In this document: piece after piece, positions 6,112 to 13,893 of the stretch
Position numbering within the stretch: the stretch's first letter is position 1
Layout: each line of letters opens with the position of its first letter
DNA from: DASUBV01 sp035763085
GTDB taxonomy: Bacteria > Actinomycetota > Actinomycetes > Streptosporangiales > Streptosporangiaceae
Length of the DNA stretch: 20,079 nt
Reading direction: 5' to 3'
Assembly (NCBI GenBank): GCA_035763085.1
Contig: DASUBV010000118.1
Location: 1-20,079 of the forward strand
Made by a program: the position numbers and the translations under genes
The notes under the pieces: model-generated
Database searches by the model: none
What the model was told of the DNA's origin: nothing
What the model saw: only the letters and a program-made list of their open reading frames with translations

Positions 6112-7230
6112 GTGACCGAGATCGTCAGGGAGTTCGTCGGGCTGCCATCGCCAGTCGTGGGCCGGGCAGGCGCGGGCGGCCATCCGTGCCAGGGCATCTA
6201 TCACCGCCCCGCGGGCCGCCCGCCCAGGACGGCGTTCATCGCCACGCACTACAACGTGGACTTCTCCGAGCACTACCTGGCCAGCTACCTGGCCGGGCGC
6301 GGGTTCGGCTTCCTCGGCTGGAACACCCGCTTCCGCGGCAACGAGGCGAACTTCCTGCTCGACCACGCCCTGGCCGAGATCGGCGTCGGCGTCCGCTGGC
6401 TGCGCGAGCAGGCCGGAGCGGACCGGGTCGTGCTGCTCGGCAACTCCGGCGGCGGCTCGCTGATGGCGGCCTATCAGTCCCAGGCCGTCGAGGCCAGCGT
6501 CCGGCCTGCCGCCGGCATGCGCCCGGTTCCGGCCATCGAGAGCCTGCCAGCCGGCGACCTGTACGTCGCCCTGGCCGCGCATTCCGGCCGGCCCGAGGTG
6601 CTCACCGCGTGGCTGGACCCGTCCGTCACCGACGAGACCGACCCGCTCTCGGCTGACCCCGGGCTGGACCCCTTCAATGCCGCGAACGGGCCGCCTTACA
6701 GCCGCGAGTTCCAGGCCCGCTACCGGGCGGCACAGCGGATGCGCAACGAGCGCATCACCGACTGGGCGCTCGCCCAGCTGGATGCGCTGGCGCACACCCG
6801 CGCCCGGGACCGGCTGTTCACGCTCTCGCGGGCCTGGGCCGACCTGCGCATGATCGACCCGTCGATCGAGCCATCCGACCGGCGGCCGAACTGGTGCTAT
6901 CTCGGCGACCCGATGAAGGCCAACTACGGGGTCTTCGGCGTCGGCACCGTGAGCACGCTGCGCACCTGGCTGTCGATGTGGAGCCTGCGCACCTCGCAGT
7001 GCACGGCGGCGCCGCACCTGGCCCGGATTACGCTGCCGTCGCTGGTCGTGCACGCCACTGCCGACGCATGCGTCTACGACTCTGACGCCCGGGCCCTGTA
7101 TGACGCGCTCGCGGCCGGCGACAAGACGCTGGAGTTCATCAAGGCCGATCACTACCTGCAGGAGCCCGCCGGGTCGCGCGAGCGTGCCGCCGACCTCATC
7201 GCCTCCTGGGTCAGCGCGCACCCGCGCTGA
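6112..7230 (+). CDS. alpha/beta-fold hydrolase
   Basis: A 372-residue alpha/beta hydrolase. The nucleophile elbow is GNSGG (110-114, Ser112), preceded by the strand DRVVLLG. Asp318 in VVHATADACVYD and His347 in IKADHYLQEP are good candidates for the acid and base. Residues 42-50 (FIATHYNVD) form the early strand and loop near the oxyanion hole. A long insertion (about 125-300), rich in Asp and Arg, forms a larger cap than in BphD-type hydrolases, which are about 280 residues. GTG 6112 was chosen because AAGGAGGTG (6097-6105) precedes it; the earlier ATG at 6079 has no such site. It is divergent from the VOC-ligase-TetR operon across an AT-rich palindrome, so it likely shares control. It may hydrolyse an ester, thioester or C-C bond in the same pathway; the substrate is unknown. 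Confidence 0.85.
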   Translation: MTEIVREFVGLPSPVVGRAGAGGHPCQGIYHRPAGRPPRTAFIATHYNVDFSEHYLASYLAGRGFGFLGWNTRFRGNEANFLLDHALAEIGVGVRWLREQAGADRVVLLGNSGGGSLMAAYQSQAVEASVRPAAGMRPVPAIESLPAGDLYVALAAHSGRPEVLTAWLDPSVTDETDPLSADPGLDPFNAANGPPYSREFQARYRAAQRMRNERITDWALAQLDALAHTRARDRLFTLSRAWADLRMIDPSIEPSDRRPNWCYLGDPMKANYGVFGVGTVSTLRTWLSMWSLRTSQCTAAPHLARITLPSLVVHATADACVYDSDARALYDALAAGDKTLEFIKADHYLQEPAGSRERAADLIASWVSAHPR

Positions 7231-7235
7231 CCGCG

Positions 7236-7253
7236 CTGGCGCCGGACCGCCAG
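7236..7253 (+). terminator. weak hairpin after hydrolase gene
   Basis: CTGGCG (7236-7241) and CGCCAG (7248-7253) form a 6-bp stem with a 6-nt loop just after the hydrolase stop and before the IclR promoter. There is no T-tract, and short GC stems are frequent here. Confidence 0.25.
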
Positions 7254-7288
7254 GCAGTGCGCTGCATCCAGCGGACTCCCCTGGCCCT

Positions 7289-7307
7289 ATTGTTCTGTTG
7301 TGCAGAA
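7289..7307 (+). promoter_or_regulatory. candidate leaderless promoter and IclR autoregulatory palindrome
   Basis: TATTGT at 7289-7294 is spaced to start transcription at about 7300-7301, the GTG start of the IclR gene, and there is no Shine-Dalgarno sequence. TTCTG (7293-7297) and CAGAA (7303-7307) form a 5-bp inverted repeat with a 5-nt spacer over the start codon, a sensible place for autorepression. The same pentamers recur at 11178-11192. Confidence 0.42.
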
Positions 7308-8109
7308 AAGACAGCCTGCTCGCGCTGCGGCTGAGGCCGGTGCAGAGCCGGCCTACCCGATTGCGTCGGTGGACAACGCGCTCCGGCTGCTGATGCTGTT
7401 CCGCGGCCAGCCGCGGGTCCGGCTGTCGGACGCGAGCAGGCATCTCGACGTCGCGCACTCCACCGCGCACCGGCTGATGGCCATGCTGGCCTACCACGGC
7501 TTCGTCCGGCAGGAGCCCGAGTCCCGCGCGTACGTCGCGGGCCCGGCACTGGTGGAGATCGGCCTGGCCGCCATCCGCCGGTTCGACATCCGGCGGCACG
7601 CCCGGCCCGATCTCGAAGAGCTGGCCAGCTCGCTCGGCGAGACCGTGCACCTGGCTGTGCTGGAGGGCGGCAGCGTCCGCTACCTCGACGCGGTCGAGAG
7701 CTCGCGGGCGCTGCGGGTGGCGTCCCGCACCGGCTCGGCTCTCGCGGCGAACTGCACGGCGTCGGGCAAGGCCCTGCTGGCCGCGCTGCCGGATGCAGAG
7801 GTCGCGGCGCGGCTGGCCGGCCAGCAGACGCTGACGGCGCTGACCGGCCGGTCGATCACCACGCTGTCGCGGCTGCTGGCGGAGCTGACGCAGGTCCGCG
7901 ACCGCGGGTACGCAATCAACGTGGAGGAGAGCGAGGAGGGCGTCGCCTCCGTGGCGGTCGCCGTGCGCGACCCGCAGCAGGGCCCGGTGGCCGCGCTCGT
8001 CGTGTCGGCTCCGGTGTCGAGGATGACCGACGACTCGGCCGCGAGGATCGCGGCCGAGCTGCGTGAGCACGCCCGCAGGCTGGCGGCCGGGCTGCCCGGC
8101 ACGAGCTGA
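7300..8109 (+). CDS. IclR family transcriptional regulator
   Basis: A 269-residue IclR-type regulator. The N-terminal winged helix is ASVDNALRLLMLFRGQPRVRLSDASRHLDVAHSTAHRLMAMLAYHGFVRQ (about 22-72). The effector-binding domain follows, with ETVHLAVLEGGSVRYLDAVESSRALRVASRTG, NCTASGKALLAALPD, RDRGYAINVEESEEGVASVAVAV and a closing helix. Such regulators typically sense aromatic or organic acids and control catabolic operons. It is convergent with the dihydrodiol dehydrogenase at the end of the oxygenase operon. The palindrome in the oxygenase/ligase divergent promoter (11178-11192) uses the same pentamers as the one over its own start, making it the likely regulator of both operons; this is inferred. 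Confidence 0.92.
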   Translation: MQKRQPARAAAEAGAEPAYPIASVDNALRLLMLFRGQPRVRLSDASRHLDVAHSTAHRLMAMLAYHGFVRQEPESRAYVAGPALVEIGLAAIRRFDIRRHARPDLEELASSLGETVHLAVLEGGSVRYLDAVESSRALRVASRTGSALAANCTASGKALLAALPDAEVAARLAGQQTLTALTGRSITTLSRLLAELTQVRDRGYAINVEESEEGVASVAVAVRDPQQGPVAALVVSAPVSRMTDDSAARIAAELREHARRLAAGLPGTS

Positions 8110-8124
8110 CAGCGCGCCCGGTGC

Positions 8125-8140
8125 CGCCGGCCGGCCGGCG
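8125..8140. terminator. perfect 16-bp GC palindrome between convergent genes
   Basis: The sequence CGCCGGCCGGCCGGCG is fully self-complementary and lies in the 57-bp gap between the convergent IclR and dehydrogenase genes. It could act as a two-way transcription barrier, but it has no hairpin loop and no T-tract, so confidence is low. Confidence 0.25.
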
Positions 8141-8166
8141 AACGCGCGAGCCAGCCGCCGCTGGTC

Positions 8167-8946
8167 TTACCTGATGCCGGCGCCGCCGTCGGAGTGCACG
8201 ATCGTGCCGGTGATGCCACGCGCGCGGTCGGATGCCAGGAAGACATAGCTGCCCGCATGGTCGTCCCCGGTCAGCGCCACCTGCAGCGGCGTCCGGCTGC
8301 GCAGGTCCTGCTCCCGGCCCGGTGCCCGGCCCAGAACCTGGCCCTCCAGGCCGAGACTGCGCGGCCCGGTCAGCTCGGTGCCCAGCGTGCCGCCGGGTGC
8401 CACGCCGTTGACCCGTACCTCTGGCGCCAGCTCGTGCGCGAGCGCGATCACGCAGCCGCGGACCGCGAACTTCGACGCCACGTACAGCACTCCCCCGCGA
8501 CCCGGGTAGAAACCGGACGTCGAGACGGTGAGCACCACCGAGCCGCTAGCCCGGCGCAGCTCATCCATCGCGGCCCGCACGCACACCAGCTGACTCTTCA
8601 CGTTGACGGCGAAGACCTCGTCGAAGCCGGCATCCAGCTGATCGTCGTCGAGATCGGCCAGGCCGCGGTAGAAGTCGAAGACGCCGACGCAGTTCACCAG
8701 CACGTCCAGGCCGCCGAACTCATCGCAGGCAGCGCCGACGGCGGCGCGCGCGTCCGCCGGCGAGCTGGCATCGCCGGCGCTGACCACGCAGCCGGGCTGG
8801 CCTGCGGTCAGCCGGGCGGCCTTGGCCGCGTCCAGTTCCAGTACAGCCACGCGCGCCCCTTCGGCCAGGAACGCCGTCACCACCGACCTGCCGATGCCCG
8901 ACCCCGCGCCGACCACCAGGGCCCGCCTGCCCTCCAGCCAGGCCAT
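8167..8946 (-). CDS. SDR cis-dihydrodiol dehydrogenase (BphB-like)
   Basis: A 259-residue short-chain dehydrogenase. The cofactor loop is GAGSGIG (13-19), Asp39 after the second strand (LELDA) suggests NAD rather than NADP, and the catalytic residues are Ser142, Tyr155 and Lys159 (YVASK). From memory, biphenyl cis-dihydrodiol dehydrogenase BphB has the same triad numbering, and the flanking TSGFYPGRGGVLY and LAPEVRVNGVAPGGT...GPRSLG blocks are typical of the BphB/HcaB/TodD group. It would oxidise the cis-dihydrodiol made by the oxygenase to a catechol, with NADH returned. The ATG at 8946 overlaps the upstream small gene's stop by one base (TGATG), implying translational coupling. It is the last gene of the oxygenase operon. 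Confidence 0.93.
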   Translation of the reverse strand: MAWLEGRRALVVGAGSGIGRSVVTAFLAEGARVAVLELDAAKAARLTAGQPGCVVSAGDASSPADARAAVGAACDEFGGLDVLVNCVGVFDFYRGLADLDDDQLDAGFDEVFAVNVKSQLVCVRAAMDELRRASGSVVLTVSTSGFYPGRGGVLYVASKFAVRGCVIALAHELAPEVRVNGVAPGGTLGTELTGPRSLGLEGQVLGRAPGREQDLRSRTPLQVALTGDDHAGSYVFLASDRARGITGTIVHSDGGAGIR

Positions 8947-9188
8947 CAGCCCTCATCCTCGGGCCCGTGCGGCGTGCTCAGCAGCGCCGAGAACACCTCA
9001 TGGCCCCGCCAGGTCAGCGCCTCGAGTTCCAGCGGGCAGAGCAGGATCTCCCGGCCCGAGGCGGGCACCCGGATCCGCAGCCGGGCCCCGTTGCGGGTCG
9101 CCACCCGCTCCACCACGACGTCGGTGAACTCGTTGGCCAGCCGGATCGCGGGCACCTCGCCAGCGCTTGCCTGCACGCCAGGGCTCAC
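8946..9188 (-). CDS. small protein of ring-hydroxylating oxygenase operon
   Basis: An 80-residue protein predicted to be mainly beta-stranded: EFTDVVVERVATRNGARLRIRVPASGREILLCPLELEALTW, then a short helix (GHEVFSALL). No membrane segment, signal peptide or cysteine cluster is seen (a single Cys), so it is not a ferredoxin. Its GTG start overlaps the beta-subunit stop by 4 nt (GTGA), and its stop overlaps the dehydrogenase start by 1 nt. This coupling makes it a real gene with a role tied to the oxygenase or dehydrogenase. I recall similar short proteins beside actinobacterial dioxygenases, sometimes labelled dihydrodiol dehydrogenase by association, but it is far too small for that reaction. 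The function is unknown; an assembly or binding partner is a guess. Confidence 0.82.
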   Translation of the reverse strand: MSPGVQASAGEVPAIRLANEFTDVVVERVATRNGARLRIRVPASGREILLCPLELEALTWRGHEVFSALLSTPHGPEDEG

Positions 9189-9706
9189 AAGAACACCGCC
9201 AGGTTCTGGGTCCGCAGCACGGACTCGTCGGCGGTGATCTCCCGCCGGGCCAGCCGGAGCCCGCCGGCGACCTGCCGGAGCCGGTCGCGGCGGCCTGCCG
9301 AGAGCAGGTCGGCCTCGCGGGTGTCGCCGCGGCTGCGGAACATCAGCATCGCCGACTCGACTAGCAACTCGCTGCCGCCGCCGGGGAAAGTCCGCACGTT
9401 GGTCACGAAGTGGCGGGTCCGCGATGGCGGGTCCTCGGTCCAGGCATGGTCGGTCGCCAGCCTCTGGACGCGCTTGCGCAGCGCGTACATGTCCTCGTCG
9501 AAGTGCGCCATGTCGGCGAGTGAGTCGAACCCGGCCCCGCGGGCGGTCGTGACCCGTACCGGCATCAGGTAGCGGATGTCATCGGTGAGCAGGCCGAGCC
9601 AGCCCTCGTAATCGGCCGCATCCAGCAGTGCTGCCTCCTCGACCAGGAACTGATGCGCGGCCAGGTGCGCAGGGTCGCCGTACGGGACGGGCCGGGCGGC
9701 GGTCAT
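9185..9706 (-). CDS. aromatic ring-hydroxylating dioxygenase beta subunit
   Basis: A 173-residue beta subunit, a non-catalytic NTF2-like fold that builds the alpha3beta3 oxygenase. Family features are the N-terminal AAHQFLVEEAALLDAADYEGWLGLLTDDIRYLMPVRVTT, then MAHFDEDMYALRKRVQRLATDHAWTEDPPSRTRHFVTNVR and the closing strands FRSRGDTREADLLSAGRRDRLR and RREITADESVLRTQNLAVFL. The ATG at 9706 overlaps the alpha-subunit stop by ATGA; the longer frame upstream is alpha-subunit coding sequence read in another frame. Its end overlaps the 80-residue gene by GTGA. Stoichiometric expression with alpha through coupling is expected. Confidence 0.94.
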   Translation of the reverse strand: MTAARPVPYGDPAHLAAHQFLVEEAALLDAADYEGWLGLLTDDIRYLMPVRVTTARGAGFDSLADMAHFDEDMYALRKRVQRLATDHAWTEDPPSRTRHFVTNVRTFPGGGSELLVESAMLMFRSRGDTREADLLSAGRRDRLRQVAGGLRLARREITADESVLRTQNLAVFL

Positions 9707-11094
9707 CGCGCCGCGCCCGGCGCCGCCGCGCGGCCGGGGTCCAGCGCGGGTGCGGCGGCGGCCGGCTCGCATTCCAGGTGGTCGGCCCACTGGCGCAGCC
9801 AGTGCCGCTGATTGAACTCACCGAACCCCTGGTAGGCGGTGCCAGGGCCGGCGAAGGCACTGGCGCTCATCGGCGGCTTGAGCGGCTCGCCAGACGAGCC
9901 GAGGCCCATCCGGCTATGCAGGTTGAGCCGCCGGGCCATGGAGCCGGCCGCCATCTCGGTGATCGACACCCAGTTCTCCACATCGTCCTGCTCGAACATC
10001 CCGGACGTGCCGAAGCACATGAGGTAGGCCTTGTAGGACCGGCGCTTGAACGCCTCGGGCGCCGCGGCGTCGACGGCGAACCAGGACAAGACCTCGGTCT
10101 CCCGCTCGCTGACCGGCTGCCACTGCCGCACCGATATGAACGGGGCGACCGTGCCGGCGTCGTCGACCTGCGGCCAGTTGTGCACGAAGCTGAGGTTGGG
10201 GAACAAGGTCGCCGCCGACACCATGAAGCCGCTGCGGGCGACCAGCGCGCGCTGGCCAGCCGACCAGGATGCCGCCATGGCCGGGATCATCTCGTCCGGG
10301 TAGCCGACGTAGCGGAGCTGACCGGCCAGGTCATCACCGGGCGGCAGCTTGTAGGTGGTGCCGGCACCCGGCCCGGCGACATACAGCGCGCCCTCCTTGC
10401 GCTTGCTGGCCTTCGGCTCGCGGAACAGCCCGATGTCCACGACGCTGGCGTGGGTATGCGGGGTGTGGTAGCTGTCGCCGGCGAAGTTCTCCGCGCCGAT
10501 CTTCCAGTTCGCCTTCACCCGCCAGCGCTGGGGCCCGCGCAGCTCCATCCCCGCCGGGCTCTGGCGGGTGTAGAAGTCCAGGTAGAACGCGAAGTCGCCG
10601 AGGTAGTCCAGCAGCGGCGGCGCGTGCGGATCCAGGCTGATGAAGATCAGCCCGTTGTGCACGCCCGTCGACGGGGCGGGCAGCAGCGACTGGCCCGAAC
10701 GGGGAAAGCCGTCGTCCCCGCCGTAGGCCTCGGCGTGGAACGGCAGGCCCGCCAGCCGCCCGTCGTTGCGGTACGTCCACGCGTGGTACGGGCAGCGGAA
10801 ATGCGAGGCGTTGCCCATCTCGGCCCGGCACACCTGCATGCCCCGGTGCAGGCACATGTTGAACATGACCCGGACCACGCCGGCTTCGTCCCTGGCCACG
10901 ATGAACGAGTCGGCCAGCACCCGGCGGACGACGTAGTCGCCGGGATCGGGGATCTCGGACTCGTGCGCGAGGAATAGCCAGGACCGGGCGAACAGCCGGT
11001 CTCGTTCCAGCGCGAACACCTCGGGGTCGGCGTAGACGTGCGCGGGGATCATGCCGCGGCGCACGTGACCCAGTACGGCTGCCAGGTCCAGCAT
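9703..11094 (-). CDS. Rieske aromatic ring-hydroxylating dioxygenase alpha subunit
   Basis: A 463-residue catalytic subunit. The Rieske [2Fe-2S] site is C81-x-H83-x17-C101-x2-H104 (CLHRGMQVC...CPYHAW). The mononuclear iron site follows NWKIGAENFAGDSYHTPHTH: Asp207 is the inter-subunit bridge, His210 and His215 are ligands, and an Asp in EQDD (370/371) is the likely third ligand. The spacing is that of naphthalene/biphenyl-type dioxygenases, which add O2 across an aromatic double bond to give a cis-dihydrodiol; the linked BphB-like dehydrogenase fits this. The ATG at 11094 has GGAAGG about 11 nt upstream. The last about 20 residues are an Ala/Pro tail. No ferredoxin or reductase gene is in the window. 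The substrate is unknown. Confidence 0.95.
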   Translation of the reverse strand: MLDLAAVLGHVRRGMIPAHVYADPEVFALERDRLFARSWLFLAHESEIPDPGDYVVRRVLADSFIVARDEAGVVRVMFNMCLHRGMQVCRAEMGNASHFRCPYHAWTYRNDGRLAGLPFHAEAYGGDDGFPRSGQSLLPAPSTGVHNGLIFISLDPHAPPLLDYLGDFAFYLDFYTRQSPAGMELRGPQRWRVKANWKIGAENFAGDSYHTPHTHASVVDIGLFREPKASKRKEGALYVAGPGAGTTYKLPPGDDLAGQLRYVGYPDEMIPAMAASWSAGQRALVARSGFMVSAATLFPNLSFVHNWPQVDDAGTVAPFISVRQWQPVSERETEVLSWFAVDAAAPEAFKRRSYKAYLMCFGTSGMFEQDDVENWVSITEMAAGSMARRLNLHSRMGLGSSGEPLKPPMSASAFAGPGTAYQGFGEFNQRHWLRQWADHLECEPAAAAPALDPGRAAAPGAAR

Positions 11095-11177
11095 CGGCTG
11101 TCATTCCTTCCGCGAGGCGGGGGCGGTGTCATGCGGCCAGGCCCGCCAGGCAGTTTCCTAGGCCGAAGTCTGTCTTA

Positions 11178-11192
11178 CAGAAGTCATTTCTG
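11178..11192. promoter_or_regulatory. palindrome in divergent oxygenase/ligase promoter, candidate IclR operator
   Basis: CAGAA-GTCAT-TTCTG at 11178-11192 is a 5-bp inverted repeat with a 5-nt spacer, in a locally AT-richer stretch of the 133-bp gap between the oxygenase operon (-) and the ligase operon (+). Its shape resembles the E. coli IclR consensus (TGGAAAT-N-ATTTCCA, from memory), and the IclR gene at 7300 carries TTCTG/CAGAA over its own start. Assignment to that IclR is inferred. Confidence 0.5.
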
Positions 11193-11227
11193 CAACGATA
11201 CGTCCTGCGGACGGAAGGACTCGCGGG

Positions 11228-12832
11228 ATGCAGAGCTGGATCCACGTCATCGAGTGGCGCGCGAACGTCCGGCCGGATGTGCCGGCCCTGGTGGACGACC
11301 GAGGCGCCGCCCTCAGCTACGCGGAGCTGCACGCCGAGACCACGCGCCGGGCAGGCGGCTGGGCGGCCGCCGGGGTCAGGCCCGGCGACGTGGTCGCGAT
11401 CGTGGCCAAGAACAGCGCCGATTTCCTGGTGCATGCCTTCGGCCTGATGCGGGCCGGGGCGACACCCGCGTTCATCAACTGGCGGCTGTCCGCGCGAGAG
11501 CTTACCGAGGTGCTGGCCCTGGTCCAGCCCGTCGCGGCCGCCGCCGACGCGGAGTTCGCCGGCCTGGTGGACGCGGCCTGGAGCGGGGATGGCGCTCGCG
11601 TGATCATCGGCCGGCCGGCCCCGGCGCGCGGCCAGGTCCCGGCCGGCGGGCCGGTACCCGGCGGCTGGCTCGACGGCGCCACGCTGGACGGCCCGGCTCC
11701 GCCGCGGCCCGCGCTGACCGGCGACACGGTGCTCGCGCTCGTGCACACCAGCGGCACCACCGGCCGGGCCAAGGCCATCCCGCTGCGGCACGGCGCGCTG
11801 ATGATGAGCGTGGCGGACTTCGCCATCGAGATCGGTGACCAGGTGGCCGGATCCCGTCATCTGCAGATCCTGCCGCTGTTTCATCTCGGCGGGTTCGGCC
11901 AGTGCCTGCAGGCCATCTTGACGGCGGGGACGGTCTACATCCACAGTGCGTTCAGCCCGGCGGCGGTGATCGACGCCATCGAGTCCGACCGGATCGAGTT
12001 CTTCACCGCCGGGCCGTCGCTCATCGACATGCTGGTCGCGGAGATCCGCAAGCGCCCGGCCGCCGACCTCAGCAGCCTGCGCGAGATCGCCTACGGGACT
12101 GCGCCGATCACCCCGTCCTCGCTGATCGCCGCCCTGGACGCGTTCGGCTGCCGGTTCCGCCAGATCTACGGCAACACCGAGAGCCAGAGCATGATCAGCC
12201 TGCTGCCGCCCGAGGACCACCGGCCCGATCACCCGCGGCTGGCCAGCGCGGGCAAGGTCTCGTTCGGCTGGGAGGTCCGCATCGTCAGTCCCGACGGCCG
12301 CGATCTCACCGACGGGACTCCCGGTGAACTGCTGATCCGGGGCGAGTGCCTGTTCTCCGGTTACCGGGGTGACCCCGAGGGCAGCGCTGCAGCCTTTGCC
12401 GACGGCGGCTGGTACCGCACGGGGGATATCGCCCGGCTCACCTCCGACGGCTACCTCTACATCCTGGACCGGGCCCGGGACATGATCATCAGCGGCGGCG
12501 AGAACATCTACCCGGCCGAGGTCGAGGCGGTGCTCGCGCGGCACCCAGCGGTCGCTGACGTCGCCGTGATCGGGCGGCCCGATCCGGTCTGGGGCGAGGC
12601 CGTGCACGCCGTGATCATCCCGGCGGCCGGCCCGGCGGACCGCCCGCCGGGCGAGGAGATCATCACCTGGTGCCGGGACCAGCTCGCCCATTTCAAGTGC
12701 CCGAAGAGCGTGGCTTTCGTCAGCGCGCTGCCGCGCACCACGACGGGCAAGGTCCTCAAGCGGGAGCTCCGGGCCCAGTTCTCCGGGCCGCAGCCCTGCG
12801 CGCAGCCGTCTGAGCAGGAGGTGTCATCGTGA
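11228..12832 (+). CDS. AMP-dependent acyl-CoA synthetase/ligase (paralogue 2)
   Basis: A 534-residue adenylate-forming enzyme, clearly paralogous to the one at 3890. Both share the start WIHVIEWRANVRP / FVHVLEWRAAVHP, the block LLPPEDHxP, FGWEVR and RFRQxY. Motifs are HTSGTTGRAK (173-182), YRTGDIARL, ISGGENIYPAEVEAVLARHP, FKCPKSVAFVSALPRTTTGK and catalytic Lys508. It should convert a carboxylic acid to its CoA thioester. The ATG at 11228 follows GGAAGGA (11213-11219). It is the first gene of a plus-strand operon, and its stop overlaps the LLM oxidoreductase start by GTGA. It is divergent from the oxygenase operon, so its substrate probably belongs to the same pathway. Having two ligases suggests successive or alternative acids, which is an inference. 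Confidence 0.92.
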   Translation: MQSWIHVIEWRANVRPDVPALVDDRGAALSYAELHAETTRRAGGWAAAGVRPGDVVAIVAKNSADFLVHAFGLMRAGATPAFINWRLSARELTEVLALVQPVAAAADAEFAGLVDAAWSGDGARVIIGRPAPARGQVPAGGPVPGGWLDGATLDGPAPPRPALTGDTVLALVHTSGTTGRAKAIPLRHGALMMSVADFAIEIGDQVAGSRHLQILPLFHLGGFGQCLQAILTAGTVYIHSAFSPAAVIDAIESDRIEFFTAGPSLIDMLVAEIRKRPAADLSSLREIAYGTAPITPSSLIAALDAFGCRFRQIYGNTESQSMISLLPPEDHRPDHPRLASAGKVSFGWEVRIVSPDGRDLTDGTPGELLIRGECLFSGYRGDPEGSAAAFADGGWYRTGDIARLTSDGYLYILDRARDMIISGGENIYPAEVEAVLARHPAVADVAVIGRPDPVWGEAVHAVIIPAAGPADRPPGEEIITWCRDQLAHFKCPKSVAFVSALPRTTTGKVLKRELRAQFSGPQPCAQPSEQEVSS

Positions 12833-13893
12833 CCGCCCCGGCGCCGGGCACCGGACTCGGCCTGTCTATCGCCTCGCACAGCGGGCTCGCGCCAGCCGCG
12901 ATCGGCACGCTGGCCGCAGCGGCCGAGCTGGCCGGCTTCAGCGCGGTGTTCGTCGCAGAGGGTCACGGCGACGCCCTGGCCCTCTGCCACCCGGTCGCGG
13001 CCGCGACCAGCCGCACCCGGGTGGGCACCGCGATCATCAACGCGGCACTCCGCCCGCCGGTCCTGGCCGCCAAGACCGCGGCTCAGCTCGACCAGGCGAC
13101 CGCGGGCCGGTTCATCCTCGGGCTCGGTGTCGGGAACACGGTGATGAACACCCGGTTCGGGATCCCGCCGTTCGCGGCGCTGCCGATGATCGAGGAATAC
13201 GTCGCGGTCGTGCGCGCGGTCCTGCGCGGCGAGCGGGCCGGATACCAGGGCGAGGTGTTCCGCACCGGCATGGTGCCGCTGGACAGCCAGCCGGTGCGCG
13301 CGAACCTGCCGGTCTACCTCGCCGCGCTGGGGCCGCGGATGCTGGAGCTGGCCGGCCGGGTGGCCGACGGCGTGATTCTCAACCTCATGCGGCCGGACCA
13401 GGCGGCCGGCGCGACCGCGATCGTGCGCAGGTCGGCGCAGGCCGCGGGCCGCGACCCGGCGGCGGTCGAGGTGGCGTGCGTGGTGCACACGTGCCTGTCC
13501 GATGACGAGACAGCGGCCGCGGCGGCGGCCCGCGCTGTCGTTCCCCGCTATGTGCTGCACCCCGCGATCCCGCGGCTGTTCGGCGAACTAGACGGCGGGC
13601 CGAGCCTGCAGGCCGTGCGCGAGCTGACGCTGGCGGGCGACCGGGCCGGCGCGGCCGGCCTGGTGCCGCAGCGGGTAGCCGACGGATTCGTCGCGCATGG
13701 CGGCGCCGGCGCCTGCGCCGCCCGGCTGGCGGAGTACCGGGCCGCTGGCGTGGACCTGCCGCTGCTGTTCCCGATGCCGGTCGACGGCGACTGGGGCTAT
13801 GAGAAGACCATCACCGCGCTGGCGAGCAGCGCGCCCGCGCCCGTGAGCGAGGAAACTACCGCGTCGATGACCAGGGGAGGAACTGTGCGATGA
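12829..13893 (+). CDS. LLM-class (F420/flavin-dependent) oxidoreductase
   Basis: A 354-residue luciferase-like TIM-barrel protein. Recognisable parts are GLGLSIASHSG (strand 1), ELAGFSAVFVAEGHGDALALCHPVAAATSRTRVGTAIINAALRPPVLAAKTAAQLDQATAGRFILGLGVGN (barrel core ending in the G-L-G-V-G cofactor loop), EEYVAVVRAVLRGE, and LPVYLAALGPRMLELAGRVADGVILNLM. In actinomycetes this architecture is usually F420-dependent, but FMN cannot be excluded from sequence. Likely chemistry is hydride transfer to or from an enone, alcohol or CoA-bound intermediate. The GTG start overlaps the ligase stop by 4 nt, and the gene ends overlapping the NTF2-like start by ATGA, so the three proteins are made together and probably act in one step series. 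Confidence 0.9.
   Translation: MTAPAPGTGLGLSIASHSGLAPAAIGTLAAAAELAGFSAVFVAEGHGDALALCHPVAAATSRTRVGTAIINAALRPPVLAAKTAAQLDQATAGRFILGLGVGNTVMNTRFGIPPFAALPMIEEYVAVVRAVLRGERAGYQGEVFRTGMVPLDSQPVRANLPVYLAALGPRMLELAGRVADGVILNLMRPDQAAGATAIVRRSAQAAGRDPAAVEVACVVHTCLSDDETAAAAAARAVVPRYVLHPAIPRLFGELDGGPSLQAVRELTLAGDRAGAAGLVPQRVADGFVAHGGAGACAARLAEYRAAGVDLPLLFPMPVDGDWGYEKTITALASSAPAPVSEETTASMTRGGTVR

Noticed and set aside
6109..8070. 653-codon minus-strand frame across the hydrolase and IclR genes
   Set aside because: It spans two plus-strand genes with clear motifs and reads as low-information Arg/Gly/Val sequence.
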